From: Hymenobacter lapidiphilus
Lineage (GTDB): Bacteria > Bacteroidota > Bacteroidia > Cytophagales > Hymenobacteraceae
Assembly (NCBI RefSeq): GCF_003417065.2
Contig: NZ_QVLT01000009.1
Coordinates: forward strand, 80,772 to 144,771
Length of the DNA: 64,000 nucleotides
Reading direction: 5' to 3'
The notes under the pieces are model-generated. The model did not search any database. It worked only from the letters and a program-made list of their open reading frames with translations, and was not told the origin of the DNA. A program made the translations under genes and the position numbers. Shown here one piece after another: positions 34,424-45,262 of the stretch; within the stretch, counting starts at the first letter, position 1, and each line of letters begins with the position of its first letter.

Positions 34424-34721
34424 ATTCTGTTGTCTGAAGAATGTGCGGGCCGATATATTTTGATAGGCCGGGCTCCGTTAGCAGTTCAACATCGCGCCCC
34501 AACAGACTTTCCAGGAAGTCGAGGACCTCAAAAAAGCCCTGAAATGTCTTCCGGCCCTCCGCGAAATCCACCAGCAAATCCACGTCGCTCTCCGGTCCGG
34601 CCTCGTCGCGTACAAACGAACCGAACAAGCCCAGGCGGGCCACACCCAGCGCCCGCAGCTGCTCGCGCTGCTGCTGCAGACGGGCTATTACTTCGGCTTT
34701 ATTTTGAACGGGTGTATTCAT
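34401..34721 (-). CDS. mntA: MntA-type minimal nucleotidyltransferase antitoxin
   Basis: 106 residues. The nucleotidyltransferase signature is GLFGSFVRDEAGPESDVDLL (GSFxRxE...SDxD) near residues 32-50, with the metal-binding aspartates intact and a further Asp in RDVELLTE. Expected to AMPylate and neutralise HepT. It is upstream of hepT in the operon, which lies between clpB and a duplicated clpB 3' end. Confidence 0.92.
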   Translation of the reverse strand: MNTPVQNKAEVIARLQQQREQLRALGVARLGLFGSFVRDEAGPESDVDLLVDFAEGRKTFQGFFEVLDFLESLLGRDVELLTEPGLSKYIGPHILQTTEYVISAAA

Positions 34722-34741
34722 AAGCCAAGTTTACGCAAAAA

Positions 34742-34769
34742 AGCCCCGCCGGCACAACGCCAGCGGGGC
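34742..34769. terminator. clpB terminator
   Basis: AGCCCCGCCGGC, loop ACAAC, GCCAGCGGGGCT, with A residues on the left side (U-run for the minus strand). About 20 bp past the clpB stop. Confidence 0.8.
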
Positions 34770-34791
34770 TCCTCGTTCCCAATAAACCCAA

Positions 34792-37413
<2,622 letters not shown>

Positions 37414-37565
37414 GGCTAGTCGTTGTTAAGTGAGAACTTCAGGGTGTGAGAAGTTCTACGACGAGGCTAGCAAATGGGGTGCGAGAGGCGCGGGGCTGAC
37501 TTTTTGGCCTTATTTGATGACTAATTTGAATTAAGTCGAGTCGATTTGTCGCTATTGATGCTTAC

Positions 37566-38321
37566 TTGCTTATGAATTCACAGTCAAAATGCCATATGGA
37601 AGAGAATCTAAGCAAGTCATTAATAGGCGCTACAGCTTCTAATTTAACGGATATCACTAAGGATGTAATTGAAACCCTATTCGATTCAATCTTGGACGAC
37701 GGTTTTGTCAAAAGCATACCGGTAGTAAATACTGTCCATTCTCTATATAAAATGGGTTTAGGTATTAGAGAGAGGATTTTTATAAAAATGCTTCTTAAGT
37801 TTTTATTAGAACTAAAAAATATTTCAATTGAAGAAAGAGAAACGTTTGTTATTAAACTTCAAGAAAAAGAATATGGTGATGATGTGGGAGAAAAAATTAT
37901 AATAATATTAGATAAGATAGACGATTCGGACAAGGCATCAATGATTGGTAAACTATTCAGCGCTTATATTCGAGGTAAATTTGAATTCGAGGACTTTTTA
38001 AGACTGTCTCATATTATTAATAACTCATTCGTAGGTGATATCAAAATGCTGCCTAAATACTTTTCAGATGAAAAAGCAATATGGAGATTAGATGATGATT
38101 TTGCAAACAAACTAAATCGTATAGGCCTAGTCTCTTCAAAAATAAAACCTGATTTTATAGCGAAAACAAACAAGGAGCGTTTTTCAGGCTCGGAGAGTCA
38201 TTTAGATTATGTGGTTAGCTACAGTCTGAATAATGATGCTCTGATTATAGTTAGAGAGGTATTTGATCTTGAATGGATTGAAAAATTATATCAAACTTAT
38301 AGCAAAAATCACAAAAATTAA
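37566..38321 (+). CDS. Hypothetical low-GC orphan protein
   Basis: 251 residues, not recognised with certainty. DNA is roughly one-third GC against about 60% around it, with Ile/Lys/Asn-rich codons (ATA, AAA, AAT), so it was surely acquired. Features: a glycine/Pro-flanked segment KSIPVVNTVHSLYKMGLGIR that may lie in or on the membrane, a basic helix IRERIFIKMLLKFL, then a helical acidic part (SIEERETFVIKLQEKEY) and DKASMIGKLFSAYIRGKFEF. From memory, similar lone genes occur in mobile or defence regions; this is unverified. Stands alone next to clpB. Confidence 0.85.
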   Translation: MLMNSQSKCHMEENLSKSLIGATASNLTDITKDVIETLFDSILDDGFVKSIPVVNTVHSLYKMGLGIRERIFIKMLLKFLLELKNISIEERETFVIKLQEKEYGDDVGEKIIIILDKIDDSDKASMIGKLFSAYIRGKFEFEDFLRLSHIINNSFVGDIKMLPKYFSDEKAIWRLDDDFANKLNRIGLVSSKIKPDFIAKTNKERFSGSESHLDYVVSYSLNNDALIIVREVFDLEWIEKLYQTYSKNHKN

Positions 38322-38582
38322 CGCTGAGTACCACGGTCATAACATATCAGTCGGATGCGAGCCCATTATACCGTTGTGGGTGAATTAATCATAGGAGATA
38401 TTGTAGCCAAGTGATGTTTGAGAAGTGTTAACTGGCTGACTGGTCCGCTTGGTTACTGCCTCACGAACAGCGCACAACCAAGTGAGCTACGACAGCTGTC
38501 AACGTCAATTAGCCGAAGTTTAGCACCAGAAACATCCGGGCTGGTAGTTTAGGTTTTTCAGGAGGAAAAGTAACGTATGTTG

Positions 38583-38984
38583 CTACTCCACCAGCTCGCC
38601 GCGCTCGTGCAGCCAGTCGAATATCAACTGGTCGACGGCTGATACCTGGGGGCGGTGGCGGTAGGTGAGCCAGACTACTTCCTCAATTTCGGCGGCGGGC
38701 TGCAGCGTGCCGGTGTAGGTGGCGGCGTAGAGCGTCATCTGCACCAGTACTTCGGGAGCGTGGCCGTGAGCGGGAGCTGTGAACACGCCGCGCGGCTGCA
38801 GGCTGGCCGGGTCCAGGGCCACGGTCAGCTCCTCGCGGATTTCGCGCAGCAGCGTCTGGGCATCGGTTTCGCCCGGTTCGCGCTTGCCGCCGGGCAGGTA
38901 GTAGCGGTCTTTGCCCCGGCTGCGGGTGCTCAGCACGCGGCCTTCGTGCAGATGGAGCCAGGCTATTTTGTCAATCAGCGGCAT
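38583..38984 (-). CDS. NUDIX hydrolase
   Basis: 133-residue pyrophosphohydrolase. The Nudix box is complete: GGKREPGETDAQTLLREIRE then EL, residues about 32-55 (Gx5Ex7REUxEE). Substrate unknown. The family here, with YYLPGGKREPGE, includes 8-oxo-dGTPase-like and ADP-ribose-like members. Followed upstream by a 37-residue membrane peptide gene on the same strand. Confidence 0.92.
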   Translation of the reverse strand: MPLIDKIAWLHLHEGRVLSTRSRGKDRYYLPGGKREPGETDAQTLLREIREELTVALDPASLQPRGVFTAPAHGHAPEVLVQMTLYAATYTGTLQPAAEIEEVVWLTYRHRPQVSAVDQLIFDWLHERGELVE

Positions 38985-38993
38985 GGGGACGGG

Positions 38994-39107
38994 CTATTGG
39001 CATTGCACCACGAAGTACGCGGCAACGGCCACCAGCGCCACCGAGCCGAAGCGCAGCGCCAGAAATACCCAGGCGGGTAGTTCGGGTTTTTGGGGCGGGT
39101 AAGGCAT
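38994..39107 (-). CDS. Small single-span membrane protein
   Basis: 37 residues, too short for routine annotation. Starts MPYPPQKPELPAW, then the hydrophobic segment VFLALRFGSVALVAVAAYFVV, shown as VFLALRFGSVALVAVAAYFV plus one Val, and ends QCQ. The stop is 10 bp before the NUDIX ATG. No Shine-Dalgarno is seen, which is normal in this phylum. Coding status rests on composition and position. Confidence 0.5.
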   Translation of the reverse strand: MPYPPQKPELPAWVFLALRFGSVALVAVAAYFVVQCQ

Positions 39108-39136
39108 AGCGGAGGAGGAGTTTGGATGAATACGTT

Positions 39137-39347
39137 AGAACGTCATGCTGAGCGGAAGAACGTCATGCTGGGCAGAAGAACGTTATGATGAGCGGAGGCG
39201 CAGCCGTAGTCGAAGCATATCTCTACCGCAATGCTAATACTGTCTAATGGCTCCCCCTCTCCTTTTTCGGAGAGGGGGCCGGGGGGTGAGGCGTAACGTT
39301 GAACGAAGCAGTAGAGATGCTTCGGCTCCGCTCAGCATGACGTTCTT
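39137..39347. repeat. Family A repeat with tandem left arms and a nested hairpin
   Basis: The left side has three successive near-copies of GAACGTCATGCTGAGCGGAG (about 39140, 39162, 39179), then GAAGCATATCTCTACCG. The right arm is CAGTAGAGATGCTTCGGCTC, CGCTCAGCATGACGTTC. Inside lies another palindrome, CCCCCTCTCC / GGAGAGGGGG with a TTTTTC loop (39245-39275), followed by GCCGGGGGGTGAGG. Confidence 0.8.
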
Positions 39348-39367
39348 TTTTTACTGTCAGCCGCTAC

Positions 39368-40321
39368 TTACGCACCAGCCGCTGCGGGCATGGTTTGCAG
39401 CAGCCACTGGTAGAGCCGGTCCACGTCGGCTTTGCGGAACAGCTCGGTGCCGGGGTTAATGGTGGCGGCCGTGCCGCAGGCCACGCCCAGGCGGGCGGTT
39501 TCGCGCAGGCTGCGGCCCTCGCTCAGGCCGTGCACGAGGCCGGCCACCATGCTGTCGCCGGCGCCCACGGTGCTGCGTTTTTTCACCGACGGCGCGGGCA
39601 CGTAATCGGCGCCCGCGGCCGATACGATGCAGGCACCCTGCGGGCCCATCGACACAACTACGATTTCGCACTTGCCCTCGGTTACCAGCTGGCCGGCGGC
39701 ACTGGCTACGGCCTGGCTGTCGAGCTCCTCCGCGCCCACCATTTTGCTCAGCTCGCCCACGTTGGGCTTGGCCAGGTACACGCCCGCATCGAGCAGCGCC
39801 AGCAGGGCCGGGCCCGAGGTGTCGGCCACCACTTTCACGCCCAGCTCGCGGGCAGCGCGGGCAATGCGGGCCAGCAGCTCGGGCTCGACGCCGGGCGGCA
39901 GGCTGCCGCTGATAACCAGAAACTCGGGCGGCTCGGGGAATTCCTGCAGCGCCTGTAGCACCTGCTGCTGCTCCTCGGGCCGGAGCGGGGTGCCGGGCAT
40001 CCCGAAACGGTACTGCTGGCTGGTGGAAGCATCGACCACGATAAAGTTCTCGCGGGTCCAGCCCTCCACTTCTATGGGGCGCTGCTCGATGTGCTCGTCA
40101 CTCAGCAGCTGGCGCAGCAACTGGCCGCTGGGGCCGCCCACCGGAAACACGGCCACCGAGTCGGAGCCCAGCCGCCGCAGCGCCCGGCTCACGTTGATGC
40201 CGCCGCCGCCGGGCTCGAACTTGGGCGCTTCGCAACGCAGCTTGTGGTCGGGGATGATGTGGTCGGCGGTGGTGCTTTTATCAACCGTGGGGTTGAGCGT
40301 GAGCGTGACGATGCGGGGCAT
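39368..40321 (-). CDS. 1-phosphofructokinase family sugar kinase (PfkB type)
   Basis: Ribokinase-fold kinase of 317 aa, probably phosphorylating fructose 1- or 6-phosphate. The family start MPRIVTLTLNPTVDKSTTAD, substrate-site GGGGINVSRALRRLG near 38, and the C-terminal PfkB signature with the catalytic base in TVGAGDSMVAGLVHG near 250 are all present. The N-terminus is set at 40321; the reading frame upstream is open only because a family B repeat happens to lack stops. Confidence 0.92.
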   Translation of the reverse strand: MPRIVTLTLNPTVDKSTTADHIIPDHKLRCEAPKFEPGGGGINVSRALRRLGSDSVAVFPVGGPSGQLLRQLLSDEHIEQRPIEVEGWTRENFIVVDASTSQQYRFGMPGTPLRPEEQQQVLQALQEFPEPPEFLVISGSLPPGVEPELLARIARAARELGVKVVADTSGPALLALLDAGVYLAKPNVGELSKMVGAEELDSQAVASAAGQLVTEGKCEIVVVSMGPQGACIVSAAGADYVPAPSVKKRSTVGAGDSMVAGLVHGLSEGRSLRETARLGVACGTAATINPGTELFRKADVDRLYQWLLQTMPAAAGA

Positions 40322-40348
40322 AAGCGAAGGAATAATAGAAACAGGAGA

Positions 40349-40461
40349 ACGACGTAGGGGCGGGGCTTGTCCCCGCCCGCCGTTGAACGACCACCGTTGC
40401 AACCAGTGGCGGGCGTATCGTTTAGGAGGCGGGCGGGGATAAGCCCCGCCCCTACGTCGTG
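40349..40461. repeat. Palindromic repeat, family B
   Basis: ACGACGTAGGGGCGGGGCTT onward on the left, GGGGATAAGCCCCGCCCCTA, CGTCGT on the right. Core contains CCGTTGAACGACC, ACCGTTGCAACC. Between divergent genes. Confidence 0.85.
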
Positions 40462-40577
40462 CTTTAAATACGTAACTCGTACCAACGGCTAAACATAGCA
40501 CGAGTTTTCGCGTCTAGCATAGAACCGCCGCGCGACGCGGGGCCACAATGTCAGTTCTGTTCTTCTTCCTCTTTCCC

Positions 40578-41753
40578 ATGATGCGCCAACTACTCCTCCT
40601 AACTAGCCTGCTGCTCACGTTCGCGCCGTCGGCCCGAGCCCAACAAACCATTACCGGCTCCATCCGTTTCGGCGGCCTCGTGCGCGACTACCGCCTCTAC
40701 GTGCCCAAGGCCTACGACGGCACCCGGCCCGTGCCACTGCTGCTCAACCTGCACGGCTTCGGCTCCAATGCCAGCGAGCAGGAACAGTACGGCGACTTCC
40801 GCGCCATTGCCGACACGGCCAACTTCCTCGTCGTGCACCCCAACGGCACGGTTGGCGCCACCGGCCAGCGCTTCTGGAACACCTTCCTGCCCTACGCCGC
40901 CGGTGGGCCCGACGATGTGGGCTTTCTCGGCGCCCTCATCGACTCACTCAGCGCCAAATACCGCGTCAACCAGCAGCGCCTGTACAGCACCGGCATGAGC
41001 AACGGCGGCTTCATGAGCTACGAGCTGGCCTGCCGGCTCAACAGCCGCATTGCCGCCATTGCCTCGGTTACGGGCAGCATGATAGCCAGCCACCTCGACG
41101 CTTGCACCCCCGTGCGGGCCGTGCCGGTGCTCGAAATCCACGGCACAGCCGATGCCACCGTGCCCTACCAAGGCAACGGCAACTTCGTGCCCATTCCGGA
41201 CCTGGTAGCGGCCTGGGCCCAGCGCAACGGCTGCAACCCCACGCCCGTCATCACCCAAGTGCCCAATATCAACACCACCGACGGCAGCACGGCCGAGCGG
41301 CAGGTATTCAGTGGGGGGCGCAATGGCAGCGTGGTCGAGCATTACCGCATCATCGGGGGCGGCCACACCTGGCCGGGCGCGCCCGTCAACATAGGGGTGA
41401 CCAATCGCGACATTGATGCCAGCAAAGTAGTCTGGCAGTTTCTGCGTCGCTACCAGCTCGGCGGATTGATTACGGCCACCTCGGCGGCGACCCGTCCCAA
41501 CTCGGCCGAGCTGCTGCTGGCTCCCAACCCGGCACGTAATCAAGTCAGCATCCGCTCGACGCTGGGCCCGCTGGAGTCCGGTCGGGTGCGCGTGGCCGAT
41601 GCGGCGGGCCGCACCGTACCCGCCACTTTCCGGCGCGGCACCGACGGCGGCCTGCTGCTCTCTACCGCTGGCTGGGCCGCCGGCAGCTACTGGCTCCGGG
41701 CCGAAGTGAAAGGCCGCACCCTGTACCGGCAGTTGCTGAAAACGGCGGAGTAG
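40578..41753 (+). CDS. Secreted PHB depolymerase-family esterase with T9SS sorting domain
   Basis: Exported alpha/beta hydrolase, about 391 aa from ATG 40578 (an in-frame ATG at 40548 is also possible). Signal peptide LLLLTSLLLTFAPSARAQ. Catalytic triad: nucleophile in STGMSNGGFMSYE, Asp in IHGTADATVPY, His in GGGHTWPG. This is the LpqC/feruloyl-esterase/PHB-depolymerase branch. The last 80 residues (LLLAPNPARNQVSI, ... GSYWLRAEV) are a T9SS type A sorting domain, so it goes to the surface or medium. The stop codon TAG is the first part of a family C repeat. Confidence 0.92.
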   Translation: MMRQLLLLTSLLLTFAPSARAQQTITGSIRFGGLVRDYRLYVPKAYDGTRPVPLLLNLHGFGSNASEQEQYGDFRAIADTANFLVVHPNGTVGATGQRFWNTFLPYAAGGPDDVGFLGALIDSLSAKYRVNQQRLYSTGMSNGGFMSYELACRLNSRIAAIASVTGSMIASHLDACTPVRAVPVLEIHGTADATVPYQGNGNFVPIPDLVAAWAQRNGCNPTPVITQVPNINTTDGSTAERQVFSGGRNGSVVEHYRIIGGGHTWPGAPVNIGVTNRDIDASKVVWQFLRRYQLGGLITATSAATRPNSAELLLAPNPARNQVSIRSTLGPLESGRVRVADAAGRTVPATFRRGTDGGLLLSTAGWAAGSYWLRAEVKGRTLYRQLLKTAE

Positions 41754-41860
41754 AGACGCAATATCTTGCATCTCGTCGTTTTGACGTTAGCTGATATTGA
41801 ACGGCTAACGTAAAAAGACTAGCGTAAGCAACGACGAGACGCAAGATATTGCGTCTCTAC
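41751..41860. repeat. Palindromic repeat, family C, overlapping a stop codon
   Basis: TAGAGACGCAATATCTTGCA, TCTCGTCGTT on the left; AACGACGAGACGCAAGATAT, TGCGTCTCTA on the right. Inner hairpin ACGTTAGC...GCTAACGT. The core has GCTGATATTG. The first three bases are the esterase stop codon. Confidence 0.88.
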
Positions 41861-41918
41861 AGCCGTTCTTGCCAATCCAAACTTGCTTCCAACTCCTGAC
41901 TTCTAACTTCAAAACAGC

Positions 41919-42703
41919 ATGCCCGAGCTTGCTTTGCGCACCGTGGAGGTGACGCGCTACGTGATTCCGCTGCGCGAAGGCGGCTCGCTGCCCGCGCTGG
42001 TGGAGGCCGACGACGGTTTTATGTACGTGCTCAAATTCCGGGGCGCGGGGCAGGGGCTGAAGGCGTTGATTGCCGAGCTGGTGGTGGGCGAGCTGGCCCG
42101 GCAATTGGGTCTGCGGATGCCCGAGCTGGTGTTTATCAATCTGGACGAAGCCTTCGGCCGCACCGAGCCCGACGAGGAAATCCAGGATCTGCTGCGCTTC
42201 AGCACCGGCCTCAACCTGGGCCTCCACTTTCTGGCCGGCGCCGCACCTTCGACCCGCTACTGCTCGACGTGGAGCCACGGCTGGCCTCGCTCATCGTGTG
42301 GCTCGACTGCCTGACGCTGAACGTGGACCGCACCGCCCGGAACACCAACCTGCTCATGTGGCACCGCGAGCTGTGGCTCATCGACCACGGCGCGGCCCTG
42401 TACGTGCACCACGCCGGGGCCGGCTGGGCGGCACCCAAGCCGCGGCCGTTTTCGCAAGTCAAAGACCACGTACTGCTGCCCCAGGCCACCGAGCTGCCCT
42501 GGGCCGACGCCGAAGGCCACGCCCGCCTCACACCCGCCGTTATCGAGGCCATCGTAGCCCTGGTGCCCGACGACTGGCTGCAGGAGCCCGATGTGAGCCC
42601 CGAAGAGCAGCGGGCCCAGTACGTGCAGTTTATCACGGCCCGCCTGGCCGATTCCGCCGCCTTCGTTGCCGAAGCTGAAGCCGCCCGCCATGCACTTGTT
42701 TGA
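41919..42703 (+). pseudogene. HipA-like kinase, frameshifted
   Basis: Homologue of the HipA-like kinase family that pairs with DUF3037 proteins. N-terminal half MPELALRTVEVTRYVIPLRE, VLKFRGAGQGLKALIAELVV (ATP-binding region). The frame breaks near 42243: one added base gives AGATFDPLLLDVEPRLASLI. The C-terminal half has the catalytic-loop-like LDCLTLNVDRTARNTNLLMW then ELWLIDHGAALYVHH (Asp of the metal-binding motif). Full length would be about 261 aa. The end overlaps the next gene by 14 bp. Confidence 0.83.
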
Positions 42704-43073
42704 GTATGCCGTGCTGCGGGTGGTACCCCGCGTAGAGCGCGAAGAATTCCTGAACGTGGGCGTGATTCTGTACTGCGCGTCCCAGGGCTTCCTGGAAACC
42801 CGCTGCCAGCTGTCCGAAGCCCGCCTGCAGGCCTTCGCCGGCCCAGCCCACCAGCTCGATTTCGACGACCTGCGGGCCCGGCTGCGGGCCTTCGAGCGGA
42901 TTTGTGCCGGCCGCCGCGAGGGTGGGCCCATCGGGCAATTTGCTCCGGCCTCGCGCTTCCGCTGGCTCACGGCCACCCGTAGCACTGTGGTGCAGACCTC
43001 GCCCGTCCACCCCGGCCTCTGCCCCGACCCGGCCGCCACGCTCGAACAGCTCTATAGTCAGTTGGTACTTTAA
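42690..43073 (+). CDS. DUF3037 domain protein
   Basis: 127 residues of the DUF3037 family: HLFEYAVLRVVPRVEREEFL, NVGVILYC, and RFRWLTATRSTVVQTSPVHP. DUF3037 proteins are usually encoded next to HipA-like kinases and may act as their partner or regulator; the mechanism is unknown to me. Starts within the last 14 bp of the kinase gene. Confidence 0.88.
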   Translation: MHLFEYAVLRVVPRVEREEFLNVGVILYCASQGFLETRCQLSEARLQAFAGPAHQLDFDDLRARLRAFERICAGRREGGPIGQFAPASRFRWLTATRSTVVQTSPVHPGLCPDPAATLEQLYSQLVL

Positions 43074-43156
43074 TTATTGCTGCTGTGCAGCGACGGCTCC
43101 GGGCACTTCCCAGCGGCAGGAGGGAGCAGTCAAATGTAATGGCGCCGCCCGGTAGT

Positions 43157-43732
43157 TTAGGCAGCAGGTGAGGCCGAGGTTTGCGGGGCCAGCTGCTGGA
43201 GCATGCGCAGTAGTAGCTGGTACAACTCCCGCAGCTGATCCGGCTCTATCACGGCCCGCTCCAGGTGGAAGGTGAGCAGCAGCGGCGCATCAGCCGCGTC
43301 CGAGTCGGGGGCGAGCGTGAAACGGGCCGCGGGATGGTGCAGCAGCGTCTGGTGCACCGCCGGATCGGCGAGCAGGCGGCGCAGGGTGTTGGGGTCGTTG
43401 GTGGTGATGATGAACGTCTGGTCCAGCTCGGCATAACCCAGCTCCACGTCTTCCAGGCCCAGCAGCTTGCCGATTTCGTGCACCCAGTCCTGCTCGTGGA
43501 GAGCGAAGCGCAGGGCCGGCTGGCCGGGCACCACGGCCCGGAGGGTAGTCAGCTCGTAGCCACCTTCGAAGCCGCCGCCCAGGTCAATGTCCAGCTCCAG
43601 GCGCACGCAGTAAGGCGGCTGGCGGAGGTCGGCGCGGTAGTCGAACAAATCGGGCTGGCTGGCCATGTCGGCGGCTACCTGCGCCCAAAGGGCCGGCTCG
43701 GAGTCGGCGGTAAACGTGCGAATGGCATCCAT
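43157..43732 (-). CDS. Hypothetical protein
   Basis: 191 residues (ATG at 43732, MDAIRTFTADSE; another ATG five codons upstream is possible). Soluble, acidic, alternating predicted strands and helices, for example GGGFEGGYELTTLRAVVPGQ and YAELDQTFIITTNDPNTLRR. No signal peptide and no recognised family. Convergent with the DUF3037 gene, about 80 bp apart. Confidence 0.75.
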   Translation of the reverse strand: MDAIRTFTADSEPALWAQVAADMASQPDLFDYRADLRQPPYCVRLELDIDLGGGFEGGYELTTLRAVVPGQPALRFALHEQDWVHEIGKLLGLEDVELGYAELDQTFIITTNDPNTLRRLLADPAVHQTLLHHPAARFTLAPDSDAADAPLLLTFHLERAVIEPDQLRELYQLLLRMLQQLAPQTSASPAA

Positions 43733-43802
43733 AGCAAACGAGGGCAAAGTGAGTGCTTATTTCTACTCCGCACCGCTAGGTTGGGTTGTGCCTGGCTAGT
43801 GG

Positions 43803-44492
43803 CTACAGGTGTACGCCCAGCCGAAAGCCCATCGGCAGGTAAGCGCCCGCGTGGCCGTAGTCGCTGCTCGTGGTGTCGAACTGCCGGCTGGGCATGGTGG
43901 TTCGGGAAGTGGCCTGCCGCAGCCCCAGGCCCAGAAAAATGTCTAGGAAGAAAGGAGTGCCCGGGGCTTCTACCTGGTGGCCGACTACCAACGTAGCCCC
44001 GTACCGGTCGATGGTTTCGGTTTGGTTGCGCAGGCGGTTTTGGTAGTAGGAAAGGCCATCCTCGGCCAGCTCCGACTGCCAGCTTGGGGCCTGAAAATCC
44101 AGGCGAAAATGCTGGTAATTCAATCCGTAGGCCAGGTAAGTGCCCGCCAGCGGGGTAGGGCGGGGGCCGAGGTAGAAACGGTGTTGCGCAGCCAGCCCGA
44201 AGCCCCGCACCCGGTCGGCATTTCCCTCGTGCCGGTCCGAGGTCAGCTCGCCCACCGGCCCGCGGTAGAGCTGCGGCGTGAGGACCACCGTTTGCCGGCC
44301 GCCAGGTCTACCAATCGTCCTTTCCGCGCTAAAATGGTAGCCGCTGGCCAGCAATGGCAGCCAATCGACTGCCAGCCCCCAGGTGTGCGTGGCCGCGCCG
44401 GGGGGCGTGGCTGGCAGCGCGGGGCCCGACTGACCTCGCGCCTGCGCCAGTAGCCCCAGGCTCAACAGCCCAACTCCGAGCAGTCGTTTCAT
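43803..44492 (-). CDS. Outer-membrane beta-barrel protein
   Basis: 229 residues: signal peptide MKRLLGVGLLSLGLLAQARG, then alternating hydrophobic/polar beta-strands ending with an aromatic or Leu residue (GAYLPMGFRLGVHL), typical of small 8-strand barrels. Start ATG overlaps the stop of the LVIVD lipoprotein gene (ATGA), so the two are made together. Confidence 0.8.
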   Translation of the reverse strand: MKRLLGVGLLSLGLLAQARGQSGPALPATPPGAATHTWGLAVDWLPLLASGYHFSAERTIGRPGGRQTVVLTPQLYRGPVGELTSDRHEGNADRVRGFGLAAQHRFYLGPRPTPLAGTYLAYGLNYQHFRLDFQAPSWQSELAEDGLSYYQNRLRNQTETIDRYGATLVVGHQVEAPGTPFFLDIFLGLGLRQATSRTTMPSRQFDTTSSDYGHAGAYLPMGFRLGVHL

Positions 44493-45250
44493 TTGCGGGT
44501 TGGGCTGACGGCGAGCTTGCTCAGGGGCGTGAGCTGGCCGTTGCGGTAGCGGTACTGGTAAAGCCCGTCCGGCCCGATGGCCAGCAGCAGTCCGCGGTGC
44601 GGAATCACATCGGACACATTCACCTGGAAAACTTTGGGGGCGGACAGGATGGGCGTGGTGCGGGTATCGAAAACCTTGAGCTCGTTTTTGTCGCACACGA
44701 ACAGCAGCGTGCTGTCGATGCCCAGGCCCATGGGGTGCGTCATGGGGTAGGTTTGGGCCAGGCGCGGGGCGGCCAGGTTGGTCAGGTCTACCACCTGCAG
44801 CTGGTTGGCGCCGCCGCCGCAGCTGCGGCCGTCGCGCAGCGTTACGTAGGCGTAGCGCTCATCCACCACCACGGGGTCGCAGCTGGCTACGTGCTCGTAG
44901 TAGGCCACCTGTTTGGGCTGGGCGGGCACGCTGGCATCGAAGATGAACATGCCGCGCTGGGTGCCCAGAAACAGGTAAGGGGCCCGCGGATAAATCGTTT
45001 CGATGCCCAGCCCCAGCGGCACTACCTGCCCGGGGGCCGGAGCCGCCGGATTCGCCAGACTGAACAGGCGCAGACTCTGGTTGTCCACGACGAAGAGCGT
45101 GTTGCCGAGCACCGTGAAGCGGGCCAGCGAGCCGCCCTTGCCGTTGTCGGCGGCCAGGTTGGGGCTGGCGTCGTTGCTGGCGGTGCAGGCCGTCAGCAGC
45201 AGGCTCAGCAGCCCCGCAGCCAGCCCGAAAAAGGACGAAATGTGTTTCAT
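44489..45250 (-). CDS. LVIVD repeat lipoprotein
   Basis: 253-residue lipoprotein; lipobox SLLLTAC with Cys near residue 22. Contains several LVIVD-type beta-propeller blades (GNTLFVVDNQSLRLFSLANP; RGMFIFDASVPAQPKQVAYY; NQLQVVDLTNLAAPRLAQTY; KNELKVFDTRTTP). Such proteins sit on the cell surface in Bacteroidota; ligand unknown. 12 bp downstream of a second LVIVD gene and overlapping the beta-barrel gene. Confidence 0.88.
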   Translation of the reverse strand: MKHISSFFGLAAGLLSLLLTACTASNDASPNLAADNGKGGSLARFTVLGNTLFVVDNQSLRLFSLANPAAPAPGQVVPLGLGIETIYPRAPYLFLGTQRGMFIFDASVPAQPKQVAYYEHVASCDPVVVDERYAYVTLRDGRSCGGGANQLQVVDLTNLAAPRLAQTYPMTHPMGLGIDSTLLFVCDKNELKVFDTRTTPILSAPKVFQVNVSDVIPHRGLLLAIGPDGLYQYRYRNGQLTPLSKLAVSPTRK

Positions 45251-45262
45251 AAGATCCGGGAA

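Noticed and set aside
40322..40501. Upstream extension of the PfkB-type kinase
   Set aside because: The extra 60 residues are a translation of a family B repeat.
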